This document shows positions 56,119-64,000 of a DNA stretch of 64,000 nt, piece after piece (the first letter of the stretch is position 1; the number at the start of each line of letters is the position of its first letter). The notes under the pieces were generated by a model. That model was given only the letters and a program-made list of their open reading frames with translations, was not told the DNA's origin and did not search any database. The stretch lies in contig OZ026519.1 in the NCBI GenBank assembly GCA_964019695.1, forward strand, positions 23,684,013 to 23,748,012. The letters are read 5' to 3'. The position numbers and the translations under genes are program-made. The stretch comes from Loripinus fragilis. Its lineage: Eukaryota; Mollusca; Bivalvia; Lucinida; Lucinidae.

Positions 56119-56892
56119 TGTTACGTGCCAGGCGTAACTAGAAACAAATTCAGGAAACCAAAATTTAGCTATTTGGAAAGTCAGCAAAAAGCACTTTTAA
56201 AATTTAACAAAATTTATTAAAAACAAAAATTATCATTTACAATAAGCAATGGAAAATAGTTATACAATCAAAGAAAGTCTAATTTACAATACCTTATATG
56301 TCCAAACTGTCCCTCAGAATATTTAACAACACAAGTCTTTCAGCAGTTTCTGATCCCCAGATTTTGAAGTTAAATCCAAATGTTCACTAAGTCTGAATCC
56401 AAAACTGAATGATCAAAAGTAATCCAGAATGAATAAATTAAACACAGTATTCCACTATAGAATTCCAGTACAAAAGGTTTAGACTTTTAAAAGGTGAAAT
56501 TATTTCAAAGATGCCCTTATGAAAAATTTACTCTTATATATACCCTTTAAGAAAGTTCTAGAACGGTCAAGAAAGACTATTATATCATATGCTATATTTA
56601 TTTATTCTGGTAAATTCCACAAACTTCTACTGAATTCCAGAACCTACTCAAAGTTTCTATTTGCATGGAAAAGAAAATTCTAGTAAGGTCTGGTCTTTTC
56701 TCCAAGGTTCCAGTACCTTCTATGACAATGTATTTTTAGGTTCTAGATAATTAGTCATAATTCTAGAAAATTCTTATAACCAAATTATTACTTTGTTTAC
56801 AATAACTTATTTACCATCAATTTCTCCAATATCTGGGTCAATCAGAAACTAAGTAAACAAAATATGAATAGATAAACACCATACATGTTACA
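56119..56892 (-). repeat. 5' LTR (774 bp)
   Basis: On the plus strand TGTTACGTGCCAGGCG … ATACATGTTACA. It should carry the promoter for minus-strand transcription. Same length as the 3' LTR with no indel noticed. Confidence 0.93.
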
Positions 56893-56897
56893 GTTAG
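56893..56897. repeat. Right target-site duplication GTTAG
   Basis: Matches 50117-50121. Confidence 0.9.
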
Positions 56898-57325
56898 AGA
56901 GAGTGATAACAAAACACAAGTTATCCACTGTCACTAAGCCATTATAAGAAATATGACCAGCTAATGCTACAGTAACAGATCACAAGCCAGCCCAAGACAC
57001 ATTTTTAAAAGTGATGAACAGTTCAGGCTGCATTGACTTTGTGTTTGAAATAATATGATGACATTTGCTTGGTGTGAAATGAAATTCCCACAAAATGGAG
57101 GAATGGATATCAATCTCAGATTGAATAGTTCCTAGATAATATTATGGTCAGGAACCCTGCAAGTCAGAGTGAGTTTGTTCTCAATAATTTCATCAATTTT
57201 GCGCTGTTTCATGTAGAGTGCAGTGTGATATAGTTTATTAATTTCCTGGAAAAAGGTATAGATTCAGTTCAATTGGGATTAAAGATGATTAAGCCACCTT
57301 TGAATTATACGGGGGTGTTCAATAA
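56898..57325. other. Gene-free right flank of the LTR element
   Basis: Nothing recognised beyond the target duplication. Confidence 0.4.
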
Positions 57326-57329
57326 TATG

Positions 57330-57470
57330 AATGCAACCAGCTTCATAATTTTCTTCACATATATGCTGCGATAAAACAACAATCGTTTCTATAACAAACT
57401 ATATGCCACCTTTTAAACTGGCACTAGACATAACGAAAAATACAATATACTTATCGAGTTATAGCCCTTT
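57330..57470 (-). repeat. Inverted fragment of the duplicated segment
   Basis: GAATGCAACCAGCTTCATAA, CTTCACATATATGCTGCGAT and CCACCTTTTAAACTGGCAC are the reverse complement of the ends of the copies at 45800 and 58900. About 1 kb therefore separates two copies in opposite orientation. Confidence 0.65.
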
Positions 57471-57739
57471 AAATGTGGACCACGACTAGTACACTAACAA
57501 ACGCAATGCATCGAAAATATAGACTAGCCTATGATAATTCGTTAAACAGGTGAAAGTTTTTGATTTTCTTAATAAAAAAATTTATGTTTCTATAAAAAGA
57601 TTCTGAGAAAGTTACGATAATGCGACACATTTTTGTTAATTAAGTTACATCGAATAGTTTTCACTAAAGTCTTCTGGTGTTTGCAAATAAATGGTTAGCA
57701 AAACACAAATCTGTGTTCGTTATTGATTGTTACTCCCAT

Positions 57740-57935
57740 TATGGGATTCTGTAATTGTTCTGTTTTGTTGTGCGTTACTTTGTGTCTATTCTAGTTTTGC
57801 AATCATCTCGATGGGGAAGAGAGAGAGCTGATTGCTTTGCTTCGTTTGTCTTCTAGTGTCTCGTGATTGTTGTGTGGCTCTTCCTTTGTCTGCAGTTTGT
57901 GATTGTGGTATTTCCTGATCATACTCACTTACTAT
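57740..57935 (+). repeat. Tail-like repeat family T1, plus copy
   Basis: CTAGTTTTGCAATCATCTCG, GAGAGAGCTGATTGCTTTGC and GTGATTGTGGTATTTCCTG in T1 order. Confidence 0.6.
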
Positions 57936-58139
57936 TCAGTTAAACTTATTTCAAAAAAAAATGCACGAAGAAACATTTAAACTTGTAAATCTCATACTGA
58001 GCTGTTGCTACAAGTTATTAATGGAAAGACGTTACTTTTTAAATGCTGAAAATCCTTTTTATTAATTCAGAAATGCCTTATGTGAAGGGGTTACTGAATA
58101 AATACTTAATTTTGTTTTCATAACATTGCAGCTTGCTAA

Positions 58140-58285
58140 CAAAACACCTGCTGGGAAATGACTGACCTCTTGGCTCTTGTTGGGGATGTTTATTGTAATT
58201 TTGTTAATTTCCCATGTGTATATCCTGGGCCAGTTGTATTGTTTGATTGTATCGATTCCTGATCTTTGCCGTCTTTCTTACTTTT
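58140..58285 (+). repeat. Tail-like repeat family T2, plus copy (partial)
   Basis: CTGCTGGGAAATGACTGACC, TCTTGGCTCTTG and GTATCGATTCCTGATCTTTG in T2 order. Confidence 0.6.
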
Positions 58286-58404
58286 ATTCTAAATTTGAAA
58301 GTAAACTTTAAGTTTGACCACTAAAGGCATTATTTAGAATAAAATTACTAACCTGGTATTATGGACTAGACAGATTGAACATATTTAGATTTATGTAAAC
58401 TTGC

Positions 58405-58950
58405 CAATAAGAAACAGAAAATGCTTCAAAAATGATAAAAAAATGATAACTGTGTAAATAAAGGAAACTCACTTATGACATATTAAGCATATTTTCAGCG
58501 AAACGCAAATAATAAAATACAACGATGTCCATTATTACGTCATCAGCAGATTACTCAAAATTACGTCTATTCTAAAATTAATGACGTCAAAAACGTGCCT
58601 GCTTACCCGAGATTGAAACAGAATTACATGTATATAACCTTTATCCTGCAAGCAACTTTGAGAATGTTACTAAAAGTTGCATCTAAAATTAGGTGGCAAT
58701 TTGTCTAAAACTTACTAAGATATGACACTATATCCCAAAATGTGTGTTGCACATTGCTTCAGAAAATACTTAGTATATAGGAGCGGCCTTCATATAAGTG
58801 TCTGAAGCTCGAGGAATGATTATGTGTTTCTTTATGTTGGTGCCAGTTTTAAGGCGGCGAATTGTTTTCTAGAAACGTATTACATTGTTTCCATAGCATA
58901 TATGTGAAGAAAAATGTGAAGCTGGTTACAGTCACATTTGAACACACATG
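58405..58950. repeat. Diverged duplicated segment, copy 2 (without T1)
   Basis: AAGAAACAGAAAATGCTTCA to GAAGCTGGTTACAGTCACAT matches 45088-45795 without the T1 block. Its right edge runs into LINE remnant C. Confidence 0.75.
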
Positions 58951-58964
58951 TAGTAAGGTCAGAG

Positions 58965-59130
58965 TTAGTGTTCAGATGACATAATTTGAGATTTCCCCAC
59001 AGTATAAAAGGCTTGTGACATAATAATAACCTTATTGAAGAACTTATATGACGTACAATATCGTTGATATATATTAGAAATAAAGTGGGTCCTAGTATAA
59101 AACCATATGGTACAACTACTGTAATAGAAG
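58965..59130 (-). pseudogene. Non-LTR retrotransposon C: RT motif B segment
   Basis: VPYGFILGPTLFLIYINDIV on the minus strand equals the LINE RT motif G-V-P-Q-G-S-x-L-G-P-L-L-F-x-x-Y-I-N-D-I with Q and S changed. The frame is lost before the ADD motif. A T2 repeat separates it from motif A (59440-59550). Confidence 0.75.
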
Positions 59131-59370
59131 TAAGTAAGGTTGCAAAGATCAGGAATAGATTCAATCAAGTACCTAACCTGACCCAGGATACCAATGGGAA
59201 AGTGACAAACTCACATTAGACACCACAAATGAGAGCCAAGAGGTCAGCCGTTTCCCAGCAGGTGACCACAAGGCACAAGTAAACAGACGCGCACAAAGGC
59301 ATAGCAAACACAAGACAGAAACAAAACATAAAAGATCCACAAAAGAAGTACCGCCTTGGAAGAAGTTCAG
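59131..59370 (-). repeat. Tail-like repeat family T2, minus copy inside LINE C
   Basis: The minus strand reads GGCGGTACTTCTTTTGTGGA, CTGACCTCTTGGCTCTCATT, CATTGGTATCCTGGGTCAGG, CGATTCCTGATCTTTGC-like. It lies between RT motif A and motif B of the LINE, so it was inserted there or replaced that part. Confidence 0.65.
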
Positions 59371-59399
59371 CGTGTAGATCCTCCTGGCAATAGTTTTAT

Positions 59400-59830
59400 C
59401 GCTGTTCTCAAATTGTTATATTCATACAGCAAAGATGGAGAGATCCTGTGATTTTGACTGTTTGTAGTATGATAGACATTTATGCCAAACCTTACAAATA
59501 TCACAAAAACGTGAATGTCTTTGCCTCCATCTAATGTTTAATGCTTTGCAGAAGGTAGTATGTATATCAACAAGTTGGTCGACTGTAGAAATTAAAATTT
59601 TATGAACGATTTTCTCCAATACTGTGCGTAAAAGTAATATGGTCTGTAACTGGAAACATTTTGTTAGCTAGCTCTTCTAGTGGGTTGCTGTAACATTGCC
59701 GTCTTTACATATGCAGGTATTTGGAATTTTGCCTTGAGAGAAGGGTCAATATTAGGTGCTAAAATAATGTCCTTCACCTCTTTAAGGATGGTGTTGCTAA
59801 TGGCATTAAGGCCAACTACCTAACCTTATT
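59400..59830 (-). pseudogene. Non-LTR retrotransposon C: RT N-terminal part and motif A
   Basis: In shifting frames: NAISNTILKEVKDIILAP (about 59815-59765), SSYRPY (about 59655), VLEKIVHKILISTVDQLVD (about 59625-59570) and FCDICKVWHKCL (about 59520-59485). The last is motif A of the type F-C-D-I-S-K-A-F-D-x-V-W-H-K with the A-F-D portion lost. The copy is dead. Type: CR1/Jockey-like. Confidence 0.65.
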
Positions 59831-59837
59831 GCAAAAA

Positions 59838-60908
59838 TCGTCGCTTCAGTGCTATAGTGTTCTAAGTGACATTTTGGTCAAAAATGAGTTTTGCATACCG
59901 TTGGAAAGGGGACCAAATGTTCTATCTACTGGTGAAGGTTTCATTAGCCTATCTCCTCCCAGTAAGCTTAAAATCGCCATGCTTTTCTGCTATATCTAAA
60001 AAAAGACAATTTCGTTCAGTGCTATAGTCTTCTAAGTGATTTTCATCCAATGGCCAATGATGATTATGTCACGTGACTGGTTGAGTTCAGTGTCATACTG
60101 TTCTATCTACATAAAAACACTTCCCTTGGAGAAATTGTTAAAAATTACAGTTACCTCCCTTACATAAATTTAAATTTCCTAAATTGAAGCGGTTTGTCGG
60201 CTTTATGACGTAGTAATGGCTATATCGGCTACTTTTAGGTCCAAATAATCGGCTCAGTCAAAATTATAACGCAAATTGATCCATGGACAGAATAATTAGC
60301 TGTAGAAACAGATTACCTCCCTTACACATATTTAAACTGCTTTAATTGAAGTAATTTGTCGATATTTTTACGAACAATGGTTAAAATCGGCTACTTTTAG
60401 GTCCAAATAATCAGTTAAGTCTAAAATATTATACAAATTAACCCAATTGACAGAAAAAATAACTGTAGAAACAGATTACCTCCCTTGCATAAATTTTAAT
60501 GGCATAATCCGTGCGGTTTGTTACTGTTGTGCCATATAAATGACTAAATCTGCTACGTTTAGTTACAAATAATCATTTCTGTTCAGGCTAGTATATAAAT
60601 TGACTCCATAAACAGAATAAAAAGCTGCAGGAAAATTTATAGAACACTATAAGACTGAACGCAGGAGGCGATTTTAGGACATACTGTTCTATCTGCAAAC
60701 TGTAAAATGTCCCTAAATTCCATATTACTGTAAAAAATATCTTCAAACAAAGGTCATTCACACTGTATGTATATATTTTAACCCTCTGGTATGATTCAAA
60801 GGTCTGTGATAAATAAGGCATCAAAAATTAGGATGCTAAAATTTTCAAACTCATTTTTCTCAAAACTTGTGCAATGGTAGATAGAACACTATAGCACTGA
60901 AGCGACGA
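59838..60908. mobile_element. Non-autonomous DNA transposon with perfect 26-bp inverted ends
   Basis: TCGTCGCTTCAGTGCTATAG… (59838-59863) is the exact inverse of 60883-60908. The motif GTGCTATAGT(G/C)TTCTAAGTG recurs near 60040. Three tandem units of about 163 bp (ACCTCCCTTACATAAATTT at about 60152, 60316 and 60478) fill the middle. No transposase. It splits LINE remnant C. Confidence 0.85.
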
Positions 60909-61060
60909 TATGAAAGAATAAACGGCATTTGGAGTTACAGGGGTCGAGTCAATCAAATAGTCTGTTAGGTGAAGGTTTGCAGGAATAGTTGCATGTGTGT
61001 CATCAAGTTATGATTGTACAGAAAAAGAGTCATTTAACTTTTACTTTGTCTTTGTTGTCA
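60909..61060 (-). pseudogene. Non-LTR retrotransposon C: linker before RT
   Basis: On the minus strand THATIPANLHLTDYLIDSTP and VTPNAVYSFI give the P-x-x-x-x-I-x-x-T-x-x-x-V region that comes just upstream of a LINE RT. It lies on the other side of the DNA transposon from the RT start at 59830. Confidence 0.55.
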
Positions 61061-61187
61061 TGGTATATGTTTCCATTGACAAGTGGGGAAATAGATTATG
61101 TTGAACAGATTTGATGAACGTTTTAAGCGTTGAACCAATGTTTGTATTCGTTTGTATTATTTTATACATTTCAGAAAACCTGACATA

Positions 61188-61426
61188 TGAGCCTCGACAT
61201 GTGATTTCTAATATTGTGGTATTTTGACAAGTGTAGACTCAGACGACACTGTGTAGCCTCCTTTTAAGATAAGAAACTCCAAATTGTGTTCAGTCAGTAG
61301 CTTAACAGTCATAGAATATACAAGCAACTGGCAAAGGCTTTGATCAGACTGCGCGTATGCGCAGGCTGATATGAGGCTTTGCTAGTCGCACATACCACAT
61401 TGTTGGAAATCCCATGTCGCGGTTCA
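61188..61426. mobile_element. MITE family A, copy 7 (inverted, complete)
   Basis: TGAGCCTCGACATGTGATTT to CCCATGTCGCGGTTCA, containing GATCAGACTGCGCGTATGCG. Opposite orientation to the copies at 38629 and 48733. Confidence 0.85.
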
Positions 61427-61454
61427 TTTGTAAGTCCCTTCACTAAAATATTTT

Positions 61455-61715
61455 TCTGACCGTTCCAAGGCGGTACTTCTTTTGTGGATCTTTTATGTTT
61501 TTTCTGTCTTCTTTTTATCTGTCTTGTGTTTGTTATGACCTTGTGCGCGTCTGTTTATTTGTGCCTTGTGCTCACCTGCTTGGAAAGGGCTGACCTCTTG
61601 GCTCTCGTTTGTAGTGTCTAACTGTGAGTTTGTCACTTTCCCATTGGTACCCTGGGTCAGGTGTGGTACTTGATTGTATTGATTCCTGATCTTTGCACCC
61701 TTACTTACTTTCAGG
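61455..61715 (+). repeat. Tail-like repeat family T2, plus copy (longest)
   Basis: CCAAGGCGGTACTTCTTTTG, GCGCGTCTGTTTATTTGTGC, GGGCTGACCTCTTGGCTCTC, CATTGGTACCCTGGGTCAGG, GATTCCTGATCTTTGC. This is the reference copy for T2. Confidence 0.65.
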
Positions 61716-61719
61716 TTAT

Positions 61720-62525
61720 AATTGTTTCTTTAATATTTGATATCTGATAGAATCAATATCCTTTCTAGTTGTTATATCAAACATATTTTTAAAAAGGGGA
61801 CTTTCGTTTTCTGATATTTTCTGATGTATGATCTCAGCCAATTGGAGAAGGAGGTGGGGTTCAGATGGTTTAACGTACATAATTTGTTCTTAAGGCACCT
61901 TTTGAGAATTTCTGTAATATGGTTGGTCATGCTTACGGCATTGGTGTTTATGACATCGTGTTTCAGGTCGTTCCAGTTAGAAAAGCATGAAGTGACAGGA
62001 GAATATTGTTTATGCAGTTCTAGTGAAATTAAATGTGCAGTCAATTAGGCAGTGATACATTACATTTTAGTTTAAACATATTTTATTTCAACTTCATAGC
62101 ATACATACATAAATAGTATCACAATACAAAAGGATTAGAACAGAAGCTAAAAGCTTATGTTGCTCTTGTCCAAACAATTAGCCTGGGTCCAATTGTCAAT
62201 ATTTAGTAAATATTTTCTAATAAATAAGGGAATAAAAAGATACCACATCAAAGGTATCGGTTGTCCGTTATTGGTTTTGACCAAGAAACAGGAATATAAA
62301 AAAGAAGAAAAAATTATGAGACTGGAACCCAGGCTACCAAACAATATTCAGCTGCACAAATGTAATGGCACTTAATCAGTTTCAGATGTTAAAAGCGTAA
62401 AGAGCCAACATCAAAGAAACATATTTAGAATAGTACACAAAGACAACTCCACCTTGTAACTGTTACTCATTTGTTCAAATGAAATAGATATTGTATATAT
62501 TGTATACTGTATCTGATTATACATA
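61720..62525. other. Stretch with one uncharacterised minus-strand frame
   Basis: The frame 62044-61772 (90 residues) contains CFSNWNDLKHDVINTNAVSM, faintly like the W-N-x-L-P-x-x-V region at the end of a LINE protein. This is too weak to call. The rest shows nothing. Confidence 0.3.
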
Positions 62526-62527
62526 AC

Positions 62528-62531
<4 letters not shown>

Positions 62532-62585
<54 letters not shown>
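62532..62585. repeat. (GA)n microsatellite
   Basis: About 27 GA units. Confidence 0.95.
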
Positions 62586-62588
<3 letters not shown>

Positions 62589-62672
62589 AGTGATAAGTGA
62601 GCAAGCTGGTCGCTAAAAGTGGAGTCATGTTTTTAATGTGGCATAATCAAACTTATTTGAACAGTGTATACT

Positions 62673-63605
62673 TTAAGGGTTAGGATTAGAAACGCTTCGT
62701 GTCAGTAATATATTTTGAACTGCTTCAAAAATGAGTGTATTTGTTGGCAAAGAAAATTTGAAGAGTAACTGTTGTGTGCTGAAGATTTTGTGAATAAGCT
62801 CTGCTCTCTGTGCGCAATAAAATCGACAATGAAAGAAGAAGTAGTGATCAGTATTCTCCACATTACCACAGAGACAGAGAAGTGATTCATTGATACGTTT
62901 CTGAAAGATGTCATCGTTAAGTGAGTTACACTTTGTACGTAATCTGGTGTAATGTACCTGAGCACGCGGAAATTCCTGCATATATCTAAGAATGAATTTA
63001 ATGCCAGAGTCCAATTAACGCTTAAAAATTAAAATAGAATCACTGTTTCTCACATCCAGTGACAAGTGATTCCATTCTCTAATTGAAGACGGCAAAAAAG
63101 AATTGAACAATTGAGTAGTTCTAGAGTCTATAGTCTGAATAGTTAGTGCATTATGCAGATAGTATCCTAATAGATTGTTGGCAGTAGGGGGAATTAGCGA
63201 AGAAAGATATTCTGGAGGGAGATTGTTAAACATTTTATAAGAAGTAAAAGTCTGTGCTTCATACGCCTAGCTTTCAAGGGTTCCCAATTAGCCTCCTCAA
63301 AAAGTGCATGTAATGACACAAGTTTAGTTGCCCCAAGAGACAAGCCTAGCTGCCTCTGTCTGTATTTTGTCAGGTTCTTGCTTCTCATAGTTTGTGCAGT
63401 TGCCCCAGTCAACATTGGCATATTCTAGTATTGGTCTTATGAAAGTAAGATAAATAGTATCAAGAGATTTTCTATCGATATAAAACTTCAACCTTCTCAT
63501 TACATTTAATCTACCCCAGGCGTTTTCTTTGACATAATTGGGTAAAACCGTTGGATAGAAAAACACCTAGATGTTTATGAGAGTCTACCTCTATAATACA
63601 GTTTC
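62673..63605 (-). pseudogene. Non-LTR retrotransposon D: RT thumb to C-terminal zinc knuckle, 5' truncated
   Basis: On the minus strand, VDSHKHLGVFLSNG (63590-63545), INVMRRLKF-like RLNVMRRLKFYIDRKSLD, FIRPILEYANVDWGNC, KIQTEAARLV, then GATKLVSLHALFEEANWEPL and HRLLLLIKCL, PPEYLSSLIPP, SFLPSSIREWNHLSLDVRNS, and a final CLCGNVENTDHYFFFHC knuckle (about 62870-62815). The order is that of the distal third of a CR1/Jockey-like LINE protein. Five frames are needed, so indels have accumulated. The sequence starts at the palm end, as expected for a 5'-truncated LINE insertion. Confidence 0.85.
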
Positions 63606-63810
63606 ATCCTCACAGCAATGACAAAATAAATTATATGTATTGGATGTTTCAAAATTACTTAGTTAACAGTATGTTTACTAATCTAATGTTGTGAAATTGA
63701 CCAGATTAATTTGTAGAAGATTTATTTTCCTTTAAAAAGTTTATATATTAATATTATAGACTCTTTAAGTTGATGGTATGGTTACATTTAATCTTCTTCA
63801 CCATGAATAT

Positions 63811-63853
63811 TTGAGCCACGACACCTGATTTCCAACAATGTGGCATTTTCATG
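63811..63853. mobile_element. MITE family A, copy 8 (left end, cut by an LTR)
   Basis: TTGAGCCACGACACCTGATT and CAACAATGTGGCATTTTC are the family A start. The match ends where the LTR begins. Confidence 0.75.
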
Positions 63854-64000
63854 CGTTACGTGCCAGGTATAACTAGAAAACAATTCAGGAAACCAAAATT
63901 TTGATATTTGGAAAGTCAGCAAAAAGCACTTTTAAAATGTAACAACATTTATTAAAAATAACAAAATTATCATTTACAAAAGCAATGGAAAATATTTATA
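63854..64000 (-). repeat. Second copy of the Gmr1-like LTR (partial, runs off the window)
   Basis: GTTACGTGCCAGGTATAACT, GAAAGTCAGCAAAAAGCACT and TTATCATTTACAAAAGCAAT follow 56119 onwards with about 8-10% differences and small indels. It is more diverged than the two LTRs of the complete element are from each other, so it belongs to an older or different subfamily copy. Confidence 0.85.

Larger units (their letters stand above)
50122..56892 (-). mobile_element. Complete Gmr1-like Ty3/gypsy LTR retrotransposon, 6.77 kb
   Basis: Bounded by two 774-bp LTRs with TG…CA ends and a GTTAG duplication. From 5' to 3' on the minus strand: LTR, tRNA-Pro-like primer site, gag, protease, integrase with GPY/F module, reverse transcriptase, RNase H, polypurine tract, LTR. 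Integrase before RT is the copia order, while all domain sequences are of the gypsy type. That combination is known from the Gmr1 group (first described from cod and other deuterostomes). About seven differences between LTRs suggest recent insertion. Coding frames carry several stops and shifts, so this copy is not expected to be autonomous unless some breaks are sequence errors. Confidence 0.93.

Overview
The window is eukaryotic nuclear DNA, AT-rich and almost free of host genes. It looks like intergenic or intronic sequence from a marine bivalve, probably a heterodont (venerid-like) clam. The reasons are molluscan-style repeats (arrays rich in TGACCTTGACC and GGGGCATAACTC, and MITEs ending in a GAGCCGCGACATG-type sequence), broken non-LTR and Penelope-like retrotransposons, tRNA-derived SINEs, and a complete Ty3/gypsy-class LTR element. 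The species assignment is inference. No bacterial-type genes, rRNA, functional tRNA or CRISPR array were seen.

Layout. 1-171 is the 3' end of an unrecognised open frame on the plus strand. From 0.2 to 13 kb the sequence holds MITEs, a SINE, a 1.4-kb non-autonomous DNA transposon (5917-7316) and microsatellites. 15.9-18.1 kb is a tandem array (unit about 143 bp) that repeats nuclear-receptor-like half sites. 19.9-21.7 kb is a second tandem array, split by a Tc1/mariner-like MITE. 23.0-23.3 kb holds a possible terminal host exon. 26.4-26.7 kb is a MITE with a TA target that encloses an exon-like segment resembling ANAPC1. 28.5-30.5, 33.7-36.4, 59.0-61.1 and 62.7-63.6 kb hold decayed non-LTR retrotransposons; 44.4-45.1 kb holds a Penelope-like reverse transcriptase (RT) fragment. 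Two families of dispersed tail-like repeats, called T1 and T2 here, recur on both strands.

The main object is a full-length LTR retrotransposon on the minus strand at 50122-56892. It has two 774-bp LTRs, a 5-bp target duplication (GTTAG), a tRNA-Pro-like primer site interrupted by 3 nt, and a polypurine tract. Its domain order is gag - protease - integrase - RT - RNase H. Integrase lies before RT, which is the Ty1/copia order, yet every domain has a Ty3/gypsy-type sequence. This arrangement defines the Gmr1-like group. Its gag carries an N-terminal charged coiled coil, a SCAN-like capsid segment and a zinc knuckle. The coding frames are broken by stops and frameshifts although the LTRs are about 99% identical. 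A second copy of the same LTR begins at 63854 and runs off the window end.

Most genes here are parts of mobile elements, many nested inside each other. No host pathway can be assembled from the window.
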